64,000 nt of DNA from NCBI GenBank assembly GCA_905147135.1, contig LR990050.1:16366001-16430000 (forward strand), written 5' to 3'. A program made the translations under genes and the position numbers. Positions 11,289 through 23,490 of the stretch are shown piece after piece; positions within the stretch are counted from its first letter, which is position 1; every line of letters starts with the position of its first letter. The stretch is from Blastobasis lacticolella. Its lineage: Eukaryota > Arthropoda > Insecta > Lepidoptera > Blastobasidae. The notes beneath the pieces are model-generated. The model was not told the origin of the DNA and ran no database searches. It saw only the letters and a list, made by a program, of their open reading frames with translations.

Positions 11289-11546
11289 CATCATCATCAT
11301 CATCACAGCCCGTAACAGTCCACTGCAAGACTTAGGGCATCTCAGGGAGGTTACTGCCATAATCTCCACGCTTGGCAGGCGGGTTGGAGATTGCAGTGTT
11401 TAAATATAACAATGGAAAATGCTGCTGCCCATTTTCCAGACTACGGAGACTTTTGATATTTTGCCTCAAAAACATTAGTCGCCTTGTACGACACCCATGA
11501 GTGTAAGGGGTTGGTGCTATTCTACTCTGCCGGACACCACACGGCC
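11289..11546 (+). mobile_element. Interspersed repeat, ACAGCCCGTAACAGTCCACT family, copy 1
   Basis: A (CAT)n start is followed by CCCGTAACAGTCCACTGC, AATCTCCACGCTTGGCAGG and GCTGCTGCCCATTTTCCAGA, with a 3' part ending CACACGGCC. It aligns with 24693-24855 and, inverted, with 59875-60137. The class is uncertain, probably the 3' part of a LINE. Confidence 0.6.
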
Positions 11547-11760
11547 AACAAAAACAGATAAGTGTATTTGCATTAAAAACCTTGCAGTCTATTTCACAAA
11601 CAACTCAATTAAACAAGAGAAAATGGTTTCCTACCAAACAGTGCACTCAATTTGCTGTCCTCGTGTAGCAAAGCGTTTTAATAAAAAACGTGAAGTCCGA
11701 ATCAAGGCTTCGTTAAATAAAACTGTTCCGCTGACACGTTTCCTGCCACCGGCGTAGGTT

Positions 11761-11884
11761 CAGTGCCGCAAACATATCTGACCCGGTGGCCAAAACTGGA
11801 ACTAAGTGTCACCATTTTGAAATGTAATTTTGTTGTCAACAACAGCGACGCTGTTACCGGGTCAGATAAGTTTGTTGTGGCACT
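11761..11884. mobile_element. MITE with CAGTGCC termini, copy 1
   Basis: A 124-bp element. Terminal inverted repeats of about 25 bp pair a start CAGTGCCGCAAAC with an end GTTTGTTGTGGCACT, and TCTGACCCGGT with ACCGGGTCAGA. The centre contains AACAACAGCGACGCTG. A second, more decayed copy is at 28973-29092. The termini suggest a hAT-like origin. Confidence 0.8.
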
Positions 11885-12104
11885 TCACGGTGACAATGTC
11901 TTTGTCCAGGACCAATCACGTGCGTCCACTGTTTTTCAGCGAGAATGAATGTCGCAAACAAAATTCGGCGGTTGTCTCTCCACTCGATCACTTTGTTCGA
12001 CCTCAGCTTAGTACGGCCATAGAGAAAAAAAATATTACGACCGGCATAGGTGCAATGGTTGATTCTTTCACACTGAGTTCTTCAATTATTATTTTTTACT
12101 ACTA

Positions 12105-12205
12105 ACATGGCAAATAAGCTTACGGCGTGCCTGATGGTAAGCAGAGACTAAGTGACTGCTCCCAAATTTTGAGAGCATTGACCACATCCGGCTCGTAGGA
12201 CCAAA
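12105..12205 (-). mobile_element. LINE/SINE 3' tail, minus strand
   Basis: It begins ATGGCAAATAAGCTTACGGC and continues with TGCCTGATGGTAAGCAG, the complement of a common lepidopteran retroelement 3' end. A related piece lies at 28438-28510. Confidence 0.5.
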
Positions 12206-14009
12206 AACTGTATAGTGTGTTGAGTGTTCAAGGGCTAGGCGTGCTTAGAGCATGAAACTAGATTGCTTTATGAGCAATGCATTTAGACATTAGGAAGAGT
12301 CTAAAAACCGAGCCTAATTAGGCTTATTATCAAAGTTGCTTTAAATAGTCAAACACATATTTTGAGCCGGCTATTACGTATGCTTCAAGACGTGTTAAGT
12401 TTGGTTAAGGGTTTCTAATTTAATCTTATATTCTTATATTTAGTCTTATAGATACTGAGTCACTAATCTTAACCAATGAACCATTTAATAATTACTTTGA
12501 TTGATTAGTATTTCTACGTTTCAACGCCCATGTGTTTAAATTTTTAATAAAGTCTTCAGGAGATACTCTTCTTCAACTGGTTAATGACGACCTCGCTCTA
12601 AAGTAAAGTAACTGATATTCTGTCGAAAGCTTATTTTATTTAAAGCTCACTACGATTTTTATTTTGGTCCTCACAGTGAAAAGTGCACCTTCACAAAATA
12701 CATTCGGTATGTCAGTCACACATAAATGAAACCCAAATGAATCAGATATGGCTTTTCACTGGTTGTATAAAAAGAATACCTACTTATCAATGTACAACAT
12801 CCAATAATATCCTCATTTAACAAAGGAAATTAATTCCACGGCGGCTGTCGGCCGCAGTGACGAAACAAAACGCAACTTAACACAACCGCTGGAAATGACT
12901 TTCCATTAATATTCACTTGTTTCCGGATTAAAATTTACATTCAGAATTGTTGCTCCATTTTTAATAGTGTTTTGTGGAAATACTTTATTATGTAACGCCG
13001 ATTTGGCTGCTTTTCCTTTTATAAAATAAATCAAACAACTCAATCAAGCCTTGTCAGCAAGAAATGTGAGTCTCATACGAGGACTGTAATCAACTACATC
13101 AATTTTGAATTCATTGTAATTTGGCACGAACTAAGTTCTAGCACGCGATTTGTTGCATTTTAAATTTTAGTTGGCGAGCCAGCTTGCACGCGAGTGCGCT
13201 TGTCAAAGTCTTGAATTAAATGACATGACAACGATACACTGGAAACACCAAAGATTTTGGACATTGACCAGACATAGAGCATACTCACAGCCGAAGTCAC
13301 AGTAATATATATTTTGTTCCCCTTTTTAAAAGTGCAGATAACGTTTCCAAAAAAGGACGGGGATAAGTTGTCAAATACCCATCCATTACCACTACTATTG
13401 TCAAATTTGGTGGCCTTGGTCACCGAATGTTCTAGCTCTTTGTATGACATAATTTTTTTTTTAATAAAAATGTGATAAGTTACAGTGTACATTATTTGTA
13501 GGTTGGGGCTTCATCTATGCTCTATGTCCAAAATATTTAAGCATAGCGGTATAGCGGTGCAATAAATAGTGCACATCGACTATGTTCGGCCTCGTATTTA
13601 CTCACACGCGTGGACGACTCAATACGAAGACACGCTACGAAGTAGAACCAGCTTTATTATTGATCCGTTCGCCTCGAGACCAACAATTTTCAAATTCGGA
13701 ATGACAAATTCAACATTTATTTAATTACATTAGCAACACCAAAGTGAACGGTTCAAAAATAGAGAAAATCGATGTCGTGCATCGGAATATTGAATTTTTT
13801 ATGCTATTCATAAATTATAAACGAGCGGTTCAAAAATACCAGGCGATGTGTATTATTTTCCATAGTTGACCCGACATCAGTGAGTTTTTAGGTACGCAGA
13901 CCATGAGCTCACGAACACCCATCATTCACCAGATAGAATATTTCTAATTATCTTATCCGATTTTATAAATAAATGCGAAAGTTTGTAGAGGATTGGATAG
14001 AACATTGTA
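12206..14009. other. Non-coding DNA
   Basis: No supported gene. Around 12830-12990 there is a mixed-composition unique patch with homeodomain-like cores (AATTAATTCC, CCATTAATATTC). Otherwise it is AT-rich. Confidence 0.4.
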
Positions 14010-14104
14010 GTAATGTGTTCGACTTTTTATTGATTAAGTGCCTAATATATAAGGGTAGACCTTTTATATAAGGCACTCAATCAATTAAAAGTCGAACACA
14101 TCAC
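14010..14104. repeat. Foldback with 45-bp arms
   Basis: The arms 14010-14054 and 14060-14104 pair around a 5-bp spacer; the outer match is ATGTGTTCGACTTTT with its complement. It is a small MITE or a hairpin-forming inverted repeat. Confidence 0.85.
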
Positions 14105-15110
14105 GTTGAAACGTTTTTAAGCTAAAATTTATATTAATATAAAACTGTAAAAAGCCGTGTCTGTACATCGAAGATATTATATCAGAAAAAATTGTCTGAC
14201 TAGGATATTGGGACGTTACTATTCCCAACATTTTTGTAAATGTTTGTCTGTCTTTTTGTCTGTTTTGCTGAACGGATTTTGATAGAGCATTTACAGTTTG
14301 GTAGTTTGGGGTCAAACTTAAACCCTAAGCCATGTTTCATTTAATTCGGTTGGGTAGAACCAAAGGTTAAGTAGAATACAGCTCGATCTCTACGTAGTAC
14401 TAGCATTCATACCATAGGTCATTTAAAATGGTCGCTTGGGAAAAAGATAAACTGCCCACAAAAATATTTACCCTCGGACGAAGTCGCAAGCATAAGCTAT
14501 TTCAAAAAAGTTCCAATAAGAACACGCTGTAACCGATATCCAATTTCTCAAGTTATAAAATCAGGCTTAGATACCACTAGCAATTTGTTACACGGGTAAC
14601 ATTTACCCACTGGGGCAAAAAAAAGTGGCCACAATATTTACAGCGGCGCCACTATGCTATCCTAATTCGGGGCTTCATATTTAATTTACGCCAGGTATTA
14701 TGATGCCAGGGCCGGATTTGTGCGGGCGGCGTAACTGTTGTTTTACGGCCCCCCGCTGGGTCGTTGGGGGCCGCCGCTAGGTAATGCACCGACCCATTTA
14801 TGTCTAATTTGTGACTGTGTTATTAAGTATTGATAAGGGGTGGGGTCTGAATCCGCGACGCTTACAGAAAGTAACTTTTTACGAGCTCCTGTCAGTGGGC
14901 TGGTTTTTAGTCCGCGCGGTATTTTTAGTCTGTTTTTTTTTGCTATTTTGTGGGGCTTTCAATGGCGTATTTAGAGAATTAGTACCTTTGACGCAGGAAA
15001 GGATGAGAATAACGGAGAAGGACCAAAACGCGAAATGACATTATATTGAGCGATCTTCTTATTACGCAGATTGACCTATCAAAGACGCCAAAAGACAAGT
15101 ATCAAGTTTT
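14105..15110. other. Non-coding DNA with decayed repeat traces
   Basis: At 14215-14340 there is a stretch of the type TGTTTGTCTGTC..CTGAACGGATTTTGAT seen in many lepidopteran interspersed repeats. CAGGGCCGGATTTGTG at about 14707 resembles a hAT end, but no partner end was found. No gene is supported. Confidence 0.4.
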
Positions 15111-15527
15111 AAGCGCGCTCCACATGTGGACAGTTCCGCGGGAACACGAGAATGTAGAGGTAGTATTCGTGTAGTCCCGTGCATATTTGGCAAGTCTCGC
15201 CTATTTCATAGACTAAGTAGAGATAGTTTGTTGTCGTCTCGATTCGATCGATTTTATATTTATATTCCTAGCGCTTTTTCCCGTAAAAGGTACGGGATAC
15301 TCTTGTCCATGATCCAGGATATTAGTAGATCAAGTAATTACAGTAGAGCAGGTGCTATCACCTCTGTGACCCTGTTTACAGTAGATTACTGATATTACAC
15401 CGATGAATCGATAAAATGTCGCGCGTTTTGACACCATCACATCCCTAATAGGCGAGAATGTAGAGGGTCGACCAAAGTCCCGGCAAAAGTTTCGCCGGAA
15501 GTTTCGGCGAACATGTGGAGCGCGCTT
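15111..15527. mobile_element. MITE with AAGCGCGCTCCACATGT termini
   Basis: A 417-bp element with 17-bp terminal repeats at 15111-15127 and, inverted, 15511-15527. The interior repeats GAGAATGTAGAGG twice and holds a minus-strand SINE fragment at 15303-15380. Confidence 0.75.
15303..15380 (-). mobile_element. SINE fragment nested in a MITE
   Basis: Read on the minus strand it matches the SINE body around the tract that reads CATGATCCAGGAT on the + strand. Head and tail are missing. Confidence 0.65.
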
Positions 15528-16234
15528 TATGCATGACTGTTATTTTTTTTTATTTTTTTTCAGTAAACTGAGGACTCTTCGGCCAACAGTCTTCCCTCAT
15601 GAAGAATTCCAAATCTGCAATTATGGGCGGAGGTTTCTAGTGTACGATCGTTTTATATCTCATTTATATTCATTATAGTTAGGTACTTATAAAATTATAA
15701 GGTCTGTTGGGATTGCCACCATGGAAAGGTCGCCGAAAAACTACACCTGCGATTAGGTGTAATAATAATTCCCCATTAAAAGTCACCCCGCACTACATTT
15801 GTAGGTAACCGTCTTAAAATCAGTCATGCATCAAACTTAAACCAGCAATCACTAATTATGTGAAAGCGGTACCAGTTAATTAGAAATAACTTTAAAATTA
15901 ATGAAATTTCGGTGACGTGAGCGCCATAAATGAAACTGTATTTTGATAGCAATGAAGCTTTGACGCTGCACAGGGCAGGGTGAGTGCATTGCAAAAATTA
16001 AATTAAATTCTAGAGTGGAGTGCTCAACTCTTACCTGCCTTTTAATAGTTGAGTTTTTCATTATAATTAAAATATGTTCTCAATTTTATATTTTAGTAGC
16101 TGTTGCTCGCGGCACAAGGTAAGCTTTTCTGTGCAACCATCACTTACCCTGGTTTCTTTGACGGCATTTGATAGAAATTACCCTTTAAATATTTCAAACC
16201 GTACCTATTACGCTGTTGCGCTGTTGTGCTATTA
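15528..16234. other. Non-coding DNA; patch of homeodomain-like sites
   Basis: At 15875-16010 a repeat-free stretch carries AGTTAATTAGAAA, AATTAATGAAAT, GGTGACGTGA (CRE-like) and CGCCATAAATG. It may be a regulatory module; there is no coding evidence. Confidence 0.3.
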
Positions 16235-16322
16235 GTAGCGCCCCTGGTGTTGCTGATGTCGATAGGCGGCGGTGACCACTTTCCATCAGGTGGTTCGATT
16301 GCCTGTTTGTCTGTTTTAATTA
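16235..16322 (+). mobile_element. LINE 3' end fragment
   Basis: It contains CCTGGTGTTGCTGATGTCG and GGTGACCACTTTCCATCAGG, the same 3' UTR as at 220-282, without a clean poly(A). Confidence 0.7.
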
Positions 16323-17554
16323 AATTACAATATAAATAACTAACACATAACGTCAACATGGATTGCAAAACATTTTTAAAAAAAATTTAAAAAAAATTCT
16401 GAGTGTAGTGTACCGAGCATACTCAAAGCAAGGAAAAGAAACAAATACCGATGGATGGAAAATAACATAAAAGCACCCCTCCTTCTCGTAATAACATAAT
16501 TCCAAATATTCATACTCCTACATAGAAGTACCTATAGAGCTAATAAATTGGAGTAACGTAAATGCAGCTATTCAATAATACACTCGTATTTATGGCCGGA
16601 AAAACAGTGTGGGGAGACTGACCGGCAGATCGCAAATAGTCGAACAGAATAACATTATCATAATGGTATTGTGTCGTCGATGTAAGCACGAAATATTTGC
16701 TGGAAAAGTTTGGTGGTCGATGATATAATCAGGTTACGTTTGGATGGATCCTGTAAAATGTCGTCTATAGTTAGATATTTTCAGTTAGTTGTTTCTTTCC
16801 AGAAAATTTGTTTATAAGATTACTTCAACTTTTATTAAATTAAATTATAAGTATTTAACGAGCATCGTTGCTTTTCATCACGCTCTATTTTATTTGTTTT
16901 TGCCGATATTGTGGAAATGGCTACAATTTCCTTACTTTTATAAATTGCTTTTTTATTTTATCGGGTTATGTGATTGGGATACATCTATCTATGTGACCTT
17001 ATCTGATCAAACAACATTTGTTACATCTCGTATCCTCCTTCATTCGGATTCCTTATGTCTGACGGTCGTGACATCGCATAACCATATCACGGACAATGGC
17101 ACACATCTTCCCCTGCTCTCAGGGCAGTGATGAAACAACTTTAAAAACTCTCCCCTCTATAATATTAGTTCCGATTAGTAGAATTTCGAGAAAGCCAACG
17201 CTGAAATCTCATCCATAATTCACTACGTCCGCGTCCAACATCTCGTAGTAAACAATTCGCGGAAAGTTACCCATTCCATACATTATCTTTACCTGCCCAT
17301 AACATTCGTGGGACGAATAGCCAGTAATGTTATTGTCTGGTTTAGCAACGGAAATGTACTTCGGATTGTGGGTAGAGAGTAGTGTAACAACAGCAAATTA
17401 TCGTTATACCCACTTAGGAAAATATGAATCTAATTCACAAATGTGAATCCATATGTTAATTCGCTATTTGCTCTTTTGGATTTTGTATTCTATTATGGCT
17501 TTGTAAGTAACGTTTCTGCGGTTTTCACAAATAGGTAAAAAATATCTGAAAGTG
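16323..17554. other. Non-coding DNA
   Basis: AT-rich; no recognisable gene or element. A 113-codon ORF at 16789-17130 is low-complexity and hydrophobic, with no recognisable domain. Confidence 0.4.
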
Positions 17555-17900
17555 TTATCATCATCATCATCCGAGCGGTCAGTTCCGGCTTCTGCCAGGG
17601 TCCGCTTTCCGACTCATTCTCCTCCATTTTGTCCGGTCTTGGGCATCCTCGCGTCGTAAGAAATTGGCTCTCGCATCCGACTCGGCGAAGTCAATCAATC
17701 AATCGCTTCTTGGGCCTTCTGCGGGACCTCTATCCTCATACAGGAAGATTTAGGTACCTGAAATTCTTAAAGTAGTAAACTTCAAACTCTGTACTACTTA
17801 TTACGATTATTAGAAATGCACAGGAACTGGACCATAAGAGAGTTAACGATTGCTGCATTGAGAAGAGCATTCAATACGTAAATGATGATAATGATGATGA
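17555..17900. mobile_element. Old LINE-like debris
   Basis: CATCATCATCATCCG is followed by GC-rich text, and ATGATGATAATGATGATG lies near 17883. Such GATGAT termini are typical of lepidopteran L2/CR1-like 3' ends. It is too decayed to translate. Confidence 0.3.
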
Positions 17901-18621
17901 TATGGAAAAGTTTATTTTTATTCTACTCAATATGACCAAAGAGCAAACCTGATAAAAACCAGTAACTGCCGCCAATAACATACCTGTACGATTCATGCAC
18001 TTGTAGTTCAAGTACTGTGCGCGCGCGAGTTCATGTCCATCGGGCACGACCGCTTAAATAATTCGAGTAGCAATTATTGAAGGCTCGATACATCGGTTGC
18101 GGTTTGAGCGAGTGCGGTATGTAAAAACGTAACCGACGGCAATACGTCGGATAACCCTCGACCAACTATGCATATTCTTCAATGTTTCCTAAAGTATTGA
18201 ACCGATTTTAATAAAACAATCAATTAAACAAGCTAAGAATTATCTCGATTTAATCGGCTTTAAACCGCATCGAAATCGGTCCATATATTTGTGGGTTAAC
18301 ATGTAGAACCGCAGATGTGCAGAATAGGCGGACTCCTCAAATTTGGCAGAGTCCTACCTCCAGATCAAAGCCAGAGTCTTGTTGTTGTAGTTATTGTCAG
18401 TAGTTTTTGATTCAAGTTCTTACTCGCACCCATCCGGAACAATTTCTCCACAATTCCGCCGAGTGATTAGGTTATTTCTAGGCAGGCTTTATGGAACTAA
18501 AATGTATGTATATTTTTTGTTTATATCTTTCTCTGTCTGCGCCATTAGATTTACTTATCATTTCTACGTGGTGGCGCTTCTTGTGAAGTAATATTATAAT
18601 TAATTTTCTGTCATTGGTAAA

Positions 18622-18735
18622 GGTCGCAAGTACCAGCTGGATGTGGACGGCACAGGACCGGCCTTTGTGGAAATCTTTGTAAGACGCCCACACGGAGACG
18701 GAAACCAGTGGGCGTCTTTCGGCTGATATGATGTC
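18622..18735 (+). pseudogene. RTE-like reverse transcriptase C-terminal scrap
   Basis: One frame reads SWMWTAQDRPLWKSL, stop, then a degraded tail. I recognise the AQDRPLWKSL pattern as the very end of RTE-like LINE proteins, which would normally copy the element's RNA. The fragment is short, frame-broken and ends at GGGCGTCTTTCGGCTGA, a motif shared with 19516-19537. Confidence 0.55.
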
Positions 18736-19055
18736 GACGAGAACAGGACACTTAATTGCTAAAGCATTCACAATACGGCTCTCATCACCATTTCAATACA
18801 TGACCAACACATATATTTAATCCTAAACGGTATATTGCGTCGTCTCTGCAAATTAATAGTCCATTGAGGGCTATAAATACAAGGAGCAGACCCGTGCGCG
18901 ATAGCAAAGACGCATTGGTCTTATAAACCACTTGGTGTGTGAGCAAACGCCGTTGTATTGGCGATTTATGGTACCTACACCTGTGGGAACAACGGCTTAG
19001 AGCTGTCGTTTCGCTAAGGGGGAGAGTTATGAGGACAATGCCTTAATATCTGTTG

Positions 19056-19320
19056 TTTTTAACCCTCGACGAAAGCAGAGGAGTGTTATAAGTTTGACGT
19101 GTGTATCTGTGGCTTTGTGTGTCTGTCTGTGGCATCGTGGCTCCAGAACGGATGGACCCATTTGGATGCGGTTTTTGTCTATTTGAAAGCCAGTTTAATC
19201 GAGATGGATCTTAGCTTTAATGAAACAATTCATTGAAGTCGGTTCTGTAGTTTAAAAAAGATTTTAGTGAAGTTAACTTGGTTGAGGGTCTTCCGACTTT
19301 TTCTGTCGGTTATTTAGGTT
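19056..19320 (+). mobile_element. Interspersed repeat, GACGTGTGTATCTGTGGC family, copy 1
   Basis: It starts near CCCTCGACGAAAGCAGAGG, carries GTGGCTTTGTGTGTCTG and AACGGATGGACCCATTTGG, and ends near CTGTCGGTTA. Related copies are at 24520-24690 and 49797-50025. The class is unknown (possibly Helitron- or SINE-derived). Confidence 0.55.
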
Positions 19321-19407
19321 ACGTATATTATTAAGGTTACGTAGTCAAACAAGATACCATTATAATTTCGCTAAGTCCGTTTGTATTTCCGCAATTTTAC
19401 TCGGAGA

Positions 19408-19540
19408 ATACCAGAGTAGGCCTCCAACAAGGCGGGCCGACGATCAGGTTATAGTTCACAGGAACCACCTGGATGCGGAAATCTAAGGCGAATGGGATGG
19501 TTTATGCCTAGCGTAGGCGTCTTTCGGCTGATATGACCAT
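19408..19540 (+). pseudogene. RTE-like reverse transcriptase C-terminal scrap
   Basis: Read as EYQSRPPTRRADDQVIVHRN then HLDAEI and a stop, it matches the GRPPTRWTDDL-type motif near the end of RTE-like ORF2. It is followed by the same GCGTCTTTCGGCTGATATG end as the 18.6-kb piece. Confidence 0.55.
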
Positions 19541-19987
19541 GATTAGGTACCAGAAAACTGTAATTTGTGATTGAGTACCTTCAGTTCTTGCTCGAGGATG
19601 AGTAAATATCGTCTTAGAGCCCGCAACAAGTGATATTGCCGACAACAAGTAAAAGAAGTTGCCCGCAACAAGTAAAATAGCAAGTAACTTTATTTTACAT
19701 TTAATCTAACATTTACAACAGAGAGAGTGCAAAAATGGAATTGGTAAGATGCAGTCAGTCAAAATTATCTGTATGCAATATCGCACCACGGACACTAAGG
19801 ACACAAACTAAATGGATAGAATATGTAAGTAAACGTTTGCTATCAGATTGCGTTTGCATACCTATTCTCTATACATTTTGACATAACGTTCAAGTGGTAA
19901 GTGATATTGTTGACATAATTTCGTTTGACTATATTCTGTACTACGGCTGATATAAGAAACCCTATTTTTCATTTTGAAATCTGAATA

Positions 19988-20405
19988 ATGAGGAGTTTTC
20001 CAGTAGTTATTGATAGTTGGTTTCAAAAAGCATCAATAGATGGCGCTCCTACAATTTTGGTAATCTTTTTAATATGTATGATGGTGGCAGTGATTTCATG
20101 CAGCCAACTAATACTAAACTTAAAAATAAAATGTTTATTAATATAAACGTAATTGTTAAAGGTTGAACGAAATATAAAAAGAAATATTTATAGAAGTTGG
20201 CACTATGTTCCATTATTATTACAACCTCTAAAATGGTTGAAAACTATTGACAAATAAATACAATATTATTCAATACAACGTACCCAGTGTTTATATCCTG
20301 TTTGCTAAGAACCTATTTCAAGCGATTATCAATTACCAAAATTGTCGGGGCGCCATCTAGGGAGTGGTTAGGAATGCTTTAGATACCTATTGGAAAACTG
20401 CTCAT
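19988..20405. mobile_element. 418-bp MITE, copy 1
   Basis: Termini ATGAGGAGTTTTCC and the inverted GGAAAACTGCTCAT are flanked by TA on both sides. An inner inverted repeat pairs AGATGGCGCTCCTACAATTT with its near complement at 20332-20358. It is about 95% identical, by eye, with copy 2 at 40438-40853 in the same orientation. The TA flanks suggest Tc1/mariner-type mobilisation. Confidence 0.85.
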
Positions 20406-20458
20406 TACGAGATGAAATAAATAATAGATGCATAACTATGGAATTTATTTTTTATGTT

Positions 20459-20536
20459 GTAGGGTCGATAAACAGGCAAGCGGCCATCTGATGGAAATTG
20501 GTTACTGCCGCCTATGAACATCAGCAACACCAAGGG
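20459..20536 (-). mobile_element. LINE 3' end fragment, minus strand
   Basis: It carries the complement of the shared LINE 3' UTR, with AAACAGGCAAGCGGCCATCT and ATCAGCAACACCAAGG. Confidence 0.65.
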
Positions 20537-20543
20537 AATATTG

Positions 20544-20620
20544 GTACCAGGGTAGGCCTCCCACAAGGTGGGCCGACGATCTGGTAAAATTCACAGGAAC
20601 CAGCTGGATAGGGAAGGCAA
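20544..20620 (+). pseudogene. RTE-like reverse transcriptase scrap
   Basis: The frame reads YQGRPPTRWADDLVKFTGTS, a clear match to the conserved Gly-Arg-Pro-Pro-Thr-Arg-Trp-x-Asp-Asp motif near the C-terminus of RTE-like LINE proteins. It abuts the minus-strand LINE tail at 20459-20536. Confidence 0.65.
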
Positions 20621-22660
20621 GGTGAATGAATAATTTTCGTTAGAACTTTACCACGAAAGTAACCTACTGTTCGTATACTTTTCAATAAGCGATCTCATAG
20701 AATCAATACCTTAACAACATTCCCTAAACACAACAATAGCTTCGTAAACACGAGTTTCCTTCAGCACACCGTAGCGTAGCCACCTTGAATGTTATCGGGA
20801 GTATCCACAGACCATTGAACAATTGATGGATGCCAGTCACTTGAGCTATGTGTCCTTTGTACATGAATAGGGAACAGTCGCCGTGAGACAATTGTATTTG
20901 AAATTGTTCTAGTGTCGTTTTAATTTTTATCTTGTTAGACAGCCGTACGTAAGACAATAAAAATGATTTACACAATACAAATGCATACCTATTAATTTTT
21001 TTCGTGGGAAAGTCCCTTAGTCATGCAGTGGACTGTTACGAGCTGTGATGATGAAGTGAAATAAAAATCGTTGTAAAAGAGTAATAATTTTAATATATTG
21101 ATTTTAACAGCTTTAATTTTCGTTAAATTTCAGGAAAATATCAGATAAAAGCAAAATGAATGATTATCTAAATTTGAAAGCAAATTCTACATTCAAACTT
21201 TCAACAATGAGTACATTGTAGCAATAGTCATGTCTGCACTACGTTTAATTACACGATCAATATTGCATACAAAGATTCCGTGAACCCGTGTCACCATGGT
21301 CTTTCCTTTAGCCATATTCCAGTTAACACTAGCGGTCTTATCCATCAAACGTAACAAGGAAAGCATTGTTGCACTCAGCCGGTACGCTCCTGTTGTTCTC
21401 CTTAACAGCCTTAATAGTCTCCTGTATGACTTGAGTCGTCTCCACATCATATACTTGGTGGAATTTTCCATAATCTACACGCGGGTTCCTCTAAGACATT
21501 TTAGTCACCTATTAAGATACCTGTCAGCGATGTGGTGTCCTGTAAAGTAGAATAGCATTGGTCTTTCAATTGCGGGTTTAATATAGCAGAAGTTTAACCA
21601 GCCTGGCAAACGTGTACATTATTGGTATGGGCGAACCATCTAGTCTTGTTGGAGGCGTCATCAGTGGATGAGAAGACTGATGTTGGTAACCTATTTGTGT
21701 ACAAGCAAACCAAATTGCATGTCCGTCTTATCCGTAAATCGATAGCTTAGGGTTTAAAAATATTTTCGCCGAAGTTTTCTCTGTCCTACCAGAAGACTTT
21801 CCTAAATACCCGTGGTAATAATAAAAGAAAGATAATATTATACAATTGACTACGTAGACAAACCCGTTCGAAATGCATCGCATGAAACAGGATGTACGAT
21901 ACCAGATCATATCACGTAGACAATCTGAATCGAGGTTTTCTGTGTGAGTTTCTTTGGGAGAGTGTCTCTATGGCAAGGAATTAAGAAGGAGTTCCCGAAT
22001 TCCCCTCGGGAATTTGAACGTTTTATAGTATTGGACTTGATTCTTCTTCACATTAGTGGAGGTAATTTGCATAATCTCAACATATAGTAGGCGAGTTCGT
22101 GACCCTTCTGTCTTCTGAAGTCCCGAGAAAACTCGTCTGTCTCTCTAACATCAATCCCTATACACATAAATGAAAATGGCGGACGCTACTCCGCGACATG
22201 ACGCTGCTAAAAACTTTGTCAAAAACAAATTCGCAACAGAAATTGGCCCCAAACGGTAGCCGATACCGCTCCATATAATATTCACAATACACACACACGG
22301 CACCCATTCGACGCAGCTTAGCATGATTTAAAGTAATCGTCTCGAATTACCCGCAGCGCGGCGGATAGGACGCTCCTACTTGCACGTTATGGGAGGACTT
22401 AATCCACCAGTATTACTGGATGGGTCGAGGTGAAAGATAATAGCGGTTTGATCTCCAATACTGATGACATAATTTGTATGCATGTGGATTTTATGATATT
22501 GTTGCGATCATTTGCGAATTATAATCCTAGCGTGCCGCTCTCATACCCTAAGAACCTACTTACTTTTAAACGAAAGATCTAAAGCTGTAAGTGTGGAAGG
22601 TTACTGCTAACATTTCTCTTATATTAGACAAACGTAAACAAGCAAGAGCAGCAGAAATGA
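20621..22660. other. Non-coding DNA
   Basis: A scrap of the ACAGTCCACT family lies on the minus strand near 21020-21052. The block 22160-22400 is repeat-free and of balanced composition, and could be regulatory. ORFs of 84-92 codons at 21193-21550 have no recognisable domain. Confidence 0.35.
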
Positions 22661-22724
22661 AAAAAACATGCTCGGAGATTTTTTACATGACTTATCATGT
22701 AAAAAATCTCCGAGCACGTTTTTT
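22661..22724. repeat. Near-perfect hairpin, 30-bp arms, 4-nt loop
   Basis: The left arm 22661-22690 and right arm 22695-22724 pair with one mismatch (A opposite C, at 22668 and 22717); the core is GCTCGGAGATTTTTTACATG. It is followed by a direct duplication of AAAATAAGTTAGTT (22725-22755). Confidence 0.92.
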
Positions 22725-23366
22725 TAAAATAAGTTAGTTTAAAATAAGTTAGTTGTTAGTTTGAAATAAAGATAAGTATCCGTAGGTTGCTGGTAGACAA
22801 TCACATAGGGCGGAAATAAGATTTTGTAAATGTCGTATAGGAAGCCGATAGATGCAAGCATAGAAAGCAGACAAGTAGTTTTTCTGTTTTCTGTGCAACA
22901 GACGTAGCGTTGGACTGCGTGTACGTTGCCGTTGTTGGAGCTATGTTTGGTACTGAACTTGCTGTAGCTGAGATTATGTACCGCTAATTAAACATAGGAT
23001 AATAAACTCCCGTAATTTTCTCCTGAGAAATATGCTATGTGGTATTTGCGGTGGTTTTGTAAAGGTACTTGAGCATTGGAGTTTGCTCCGAGTTAAGTTA
23101 TGAACCTCTTATTGGACAACATACAATTTAAAAGTTGCACAGATTCGCCTCCGCTTCCATGTTGTTCCAAAGCCAGGCTAGGAGTAGCGTATTAATTCCA
23201 CTAAGAGGATGATCTGCGGTAATTAGAGCTGCACATTGAGATCAGGCCCGTGTCAGGGAATTGTTCAACAAGATGTGCTTACCCCCGGTTGACTGCGATA
23301 GAAAGATGTCCACAAGAGCTTAATATTTGGTCGCGGGAGTTTTAGAATAGTTTTGACAGTTATAAG

Positions 23367-23490
23367 TTTTTGAGGCGGGCAACGTATTGGTAGCGTCCCT
23401 GGTGTTGCTGATATCCATAGGCGGCGGTGACCACTTTCCACCAGGTGGCCCGCTTGTCTGTTTGTCTGCCGTATTACATTAAAAACCCCG
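23367..23490 (+). mobile_element. LINE 3' end fragment
   Basis: It contains GAGGCGGGCAACGTATTGG, CCTGGTGTTGCTGATATCC and GGTGACCACTTTCC, with an A-rich end, matching the tail at the window start. Confidence 0.7.

Noticed and set aside
14707..14790. hAT-like terminus CAGGGCCGGATTTGTG
   Set aside because: No partner end or target duplication was found nearby.
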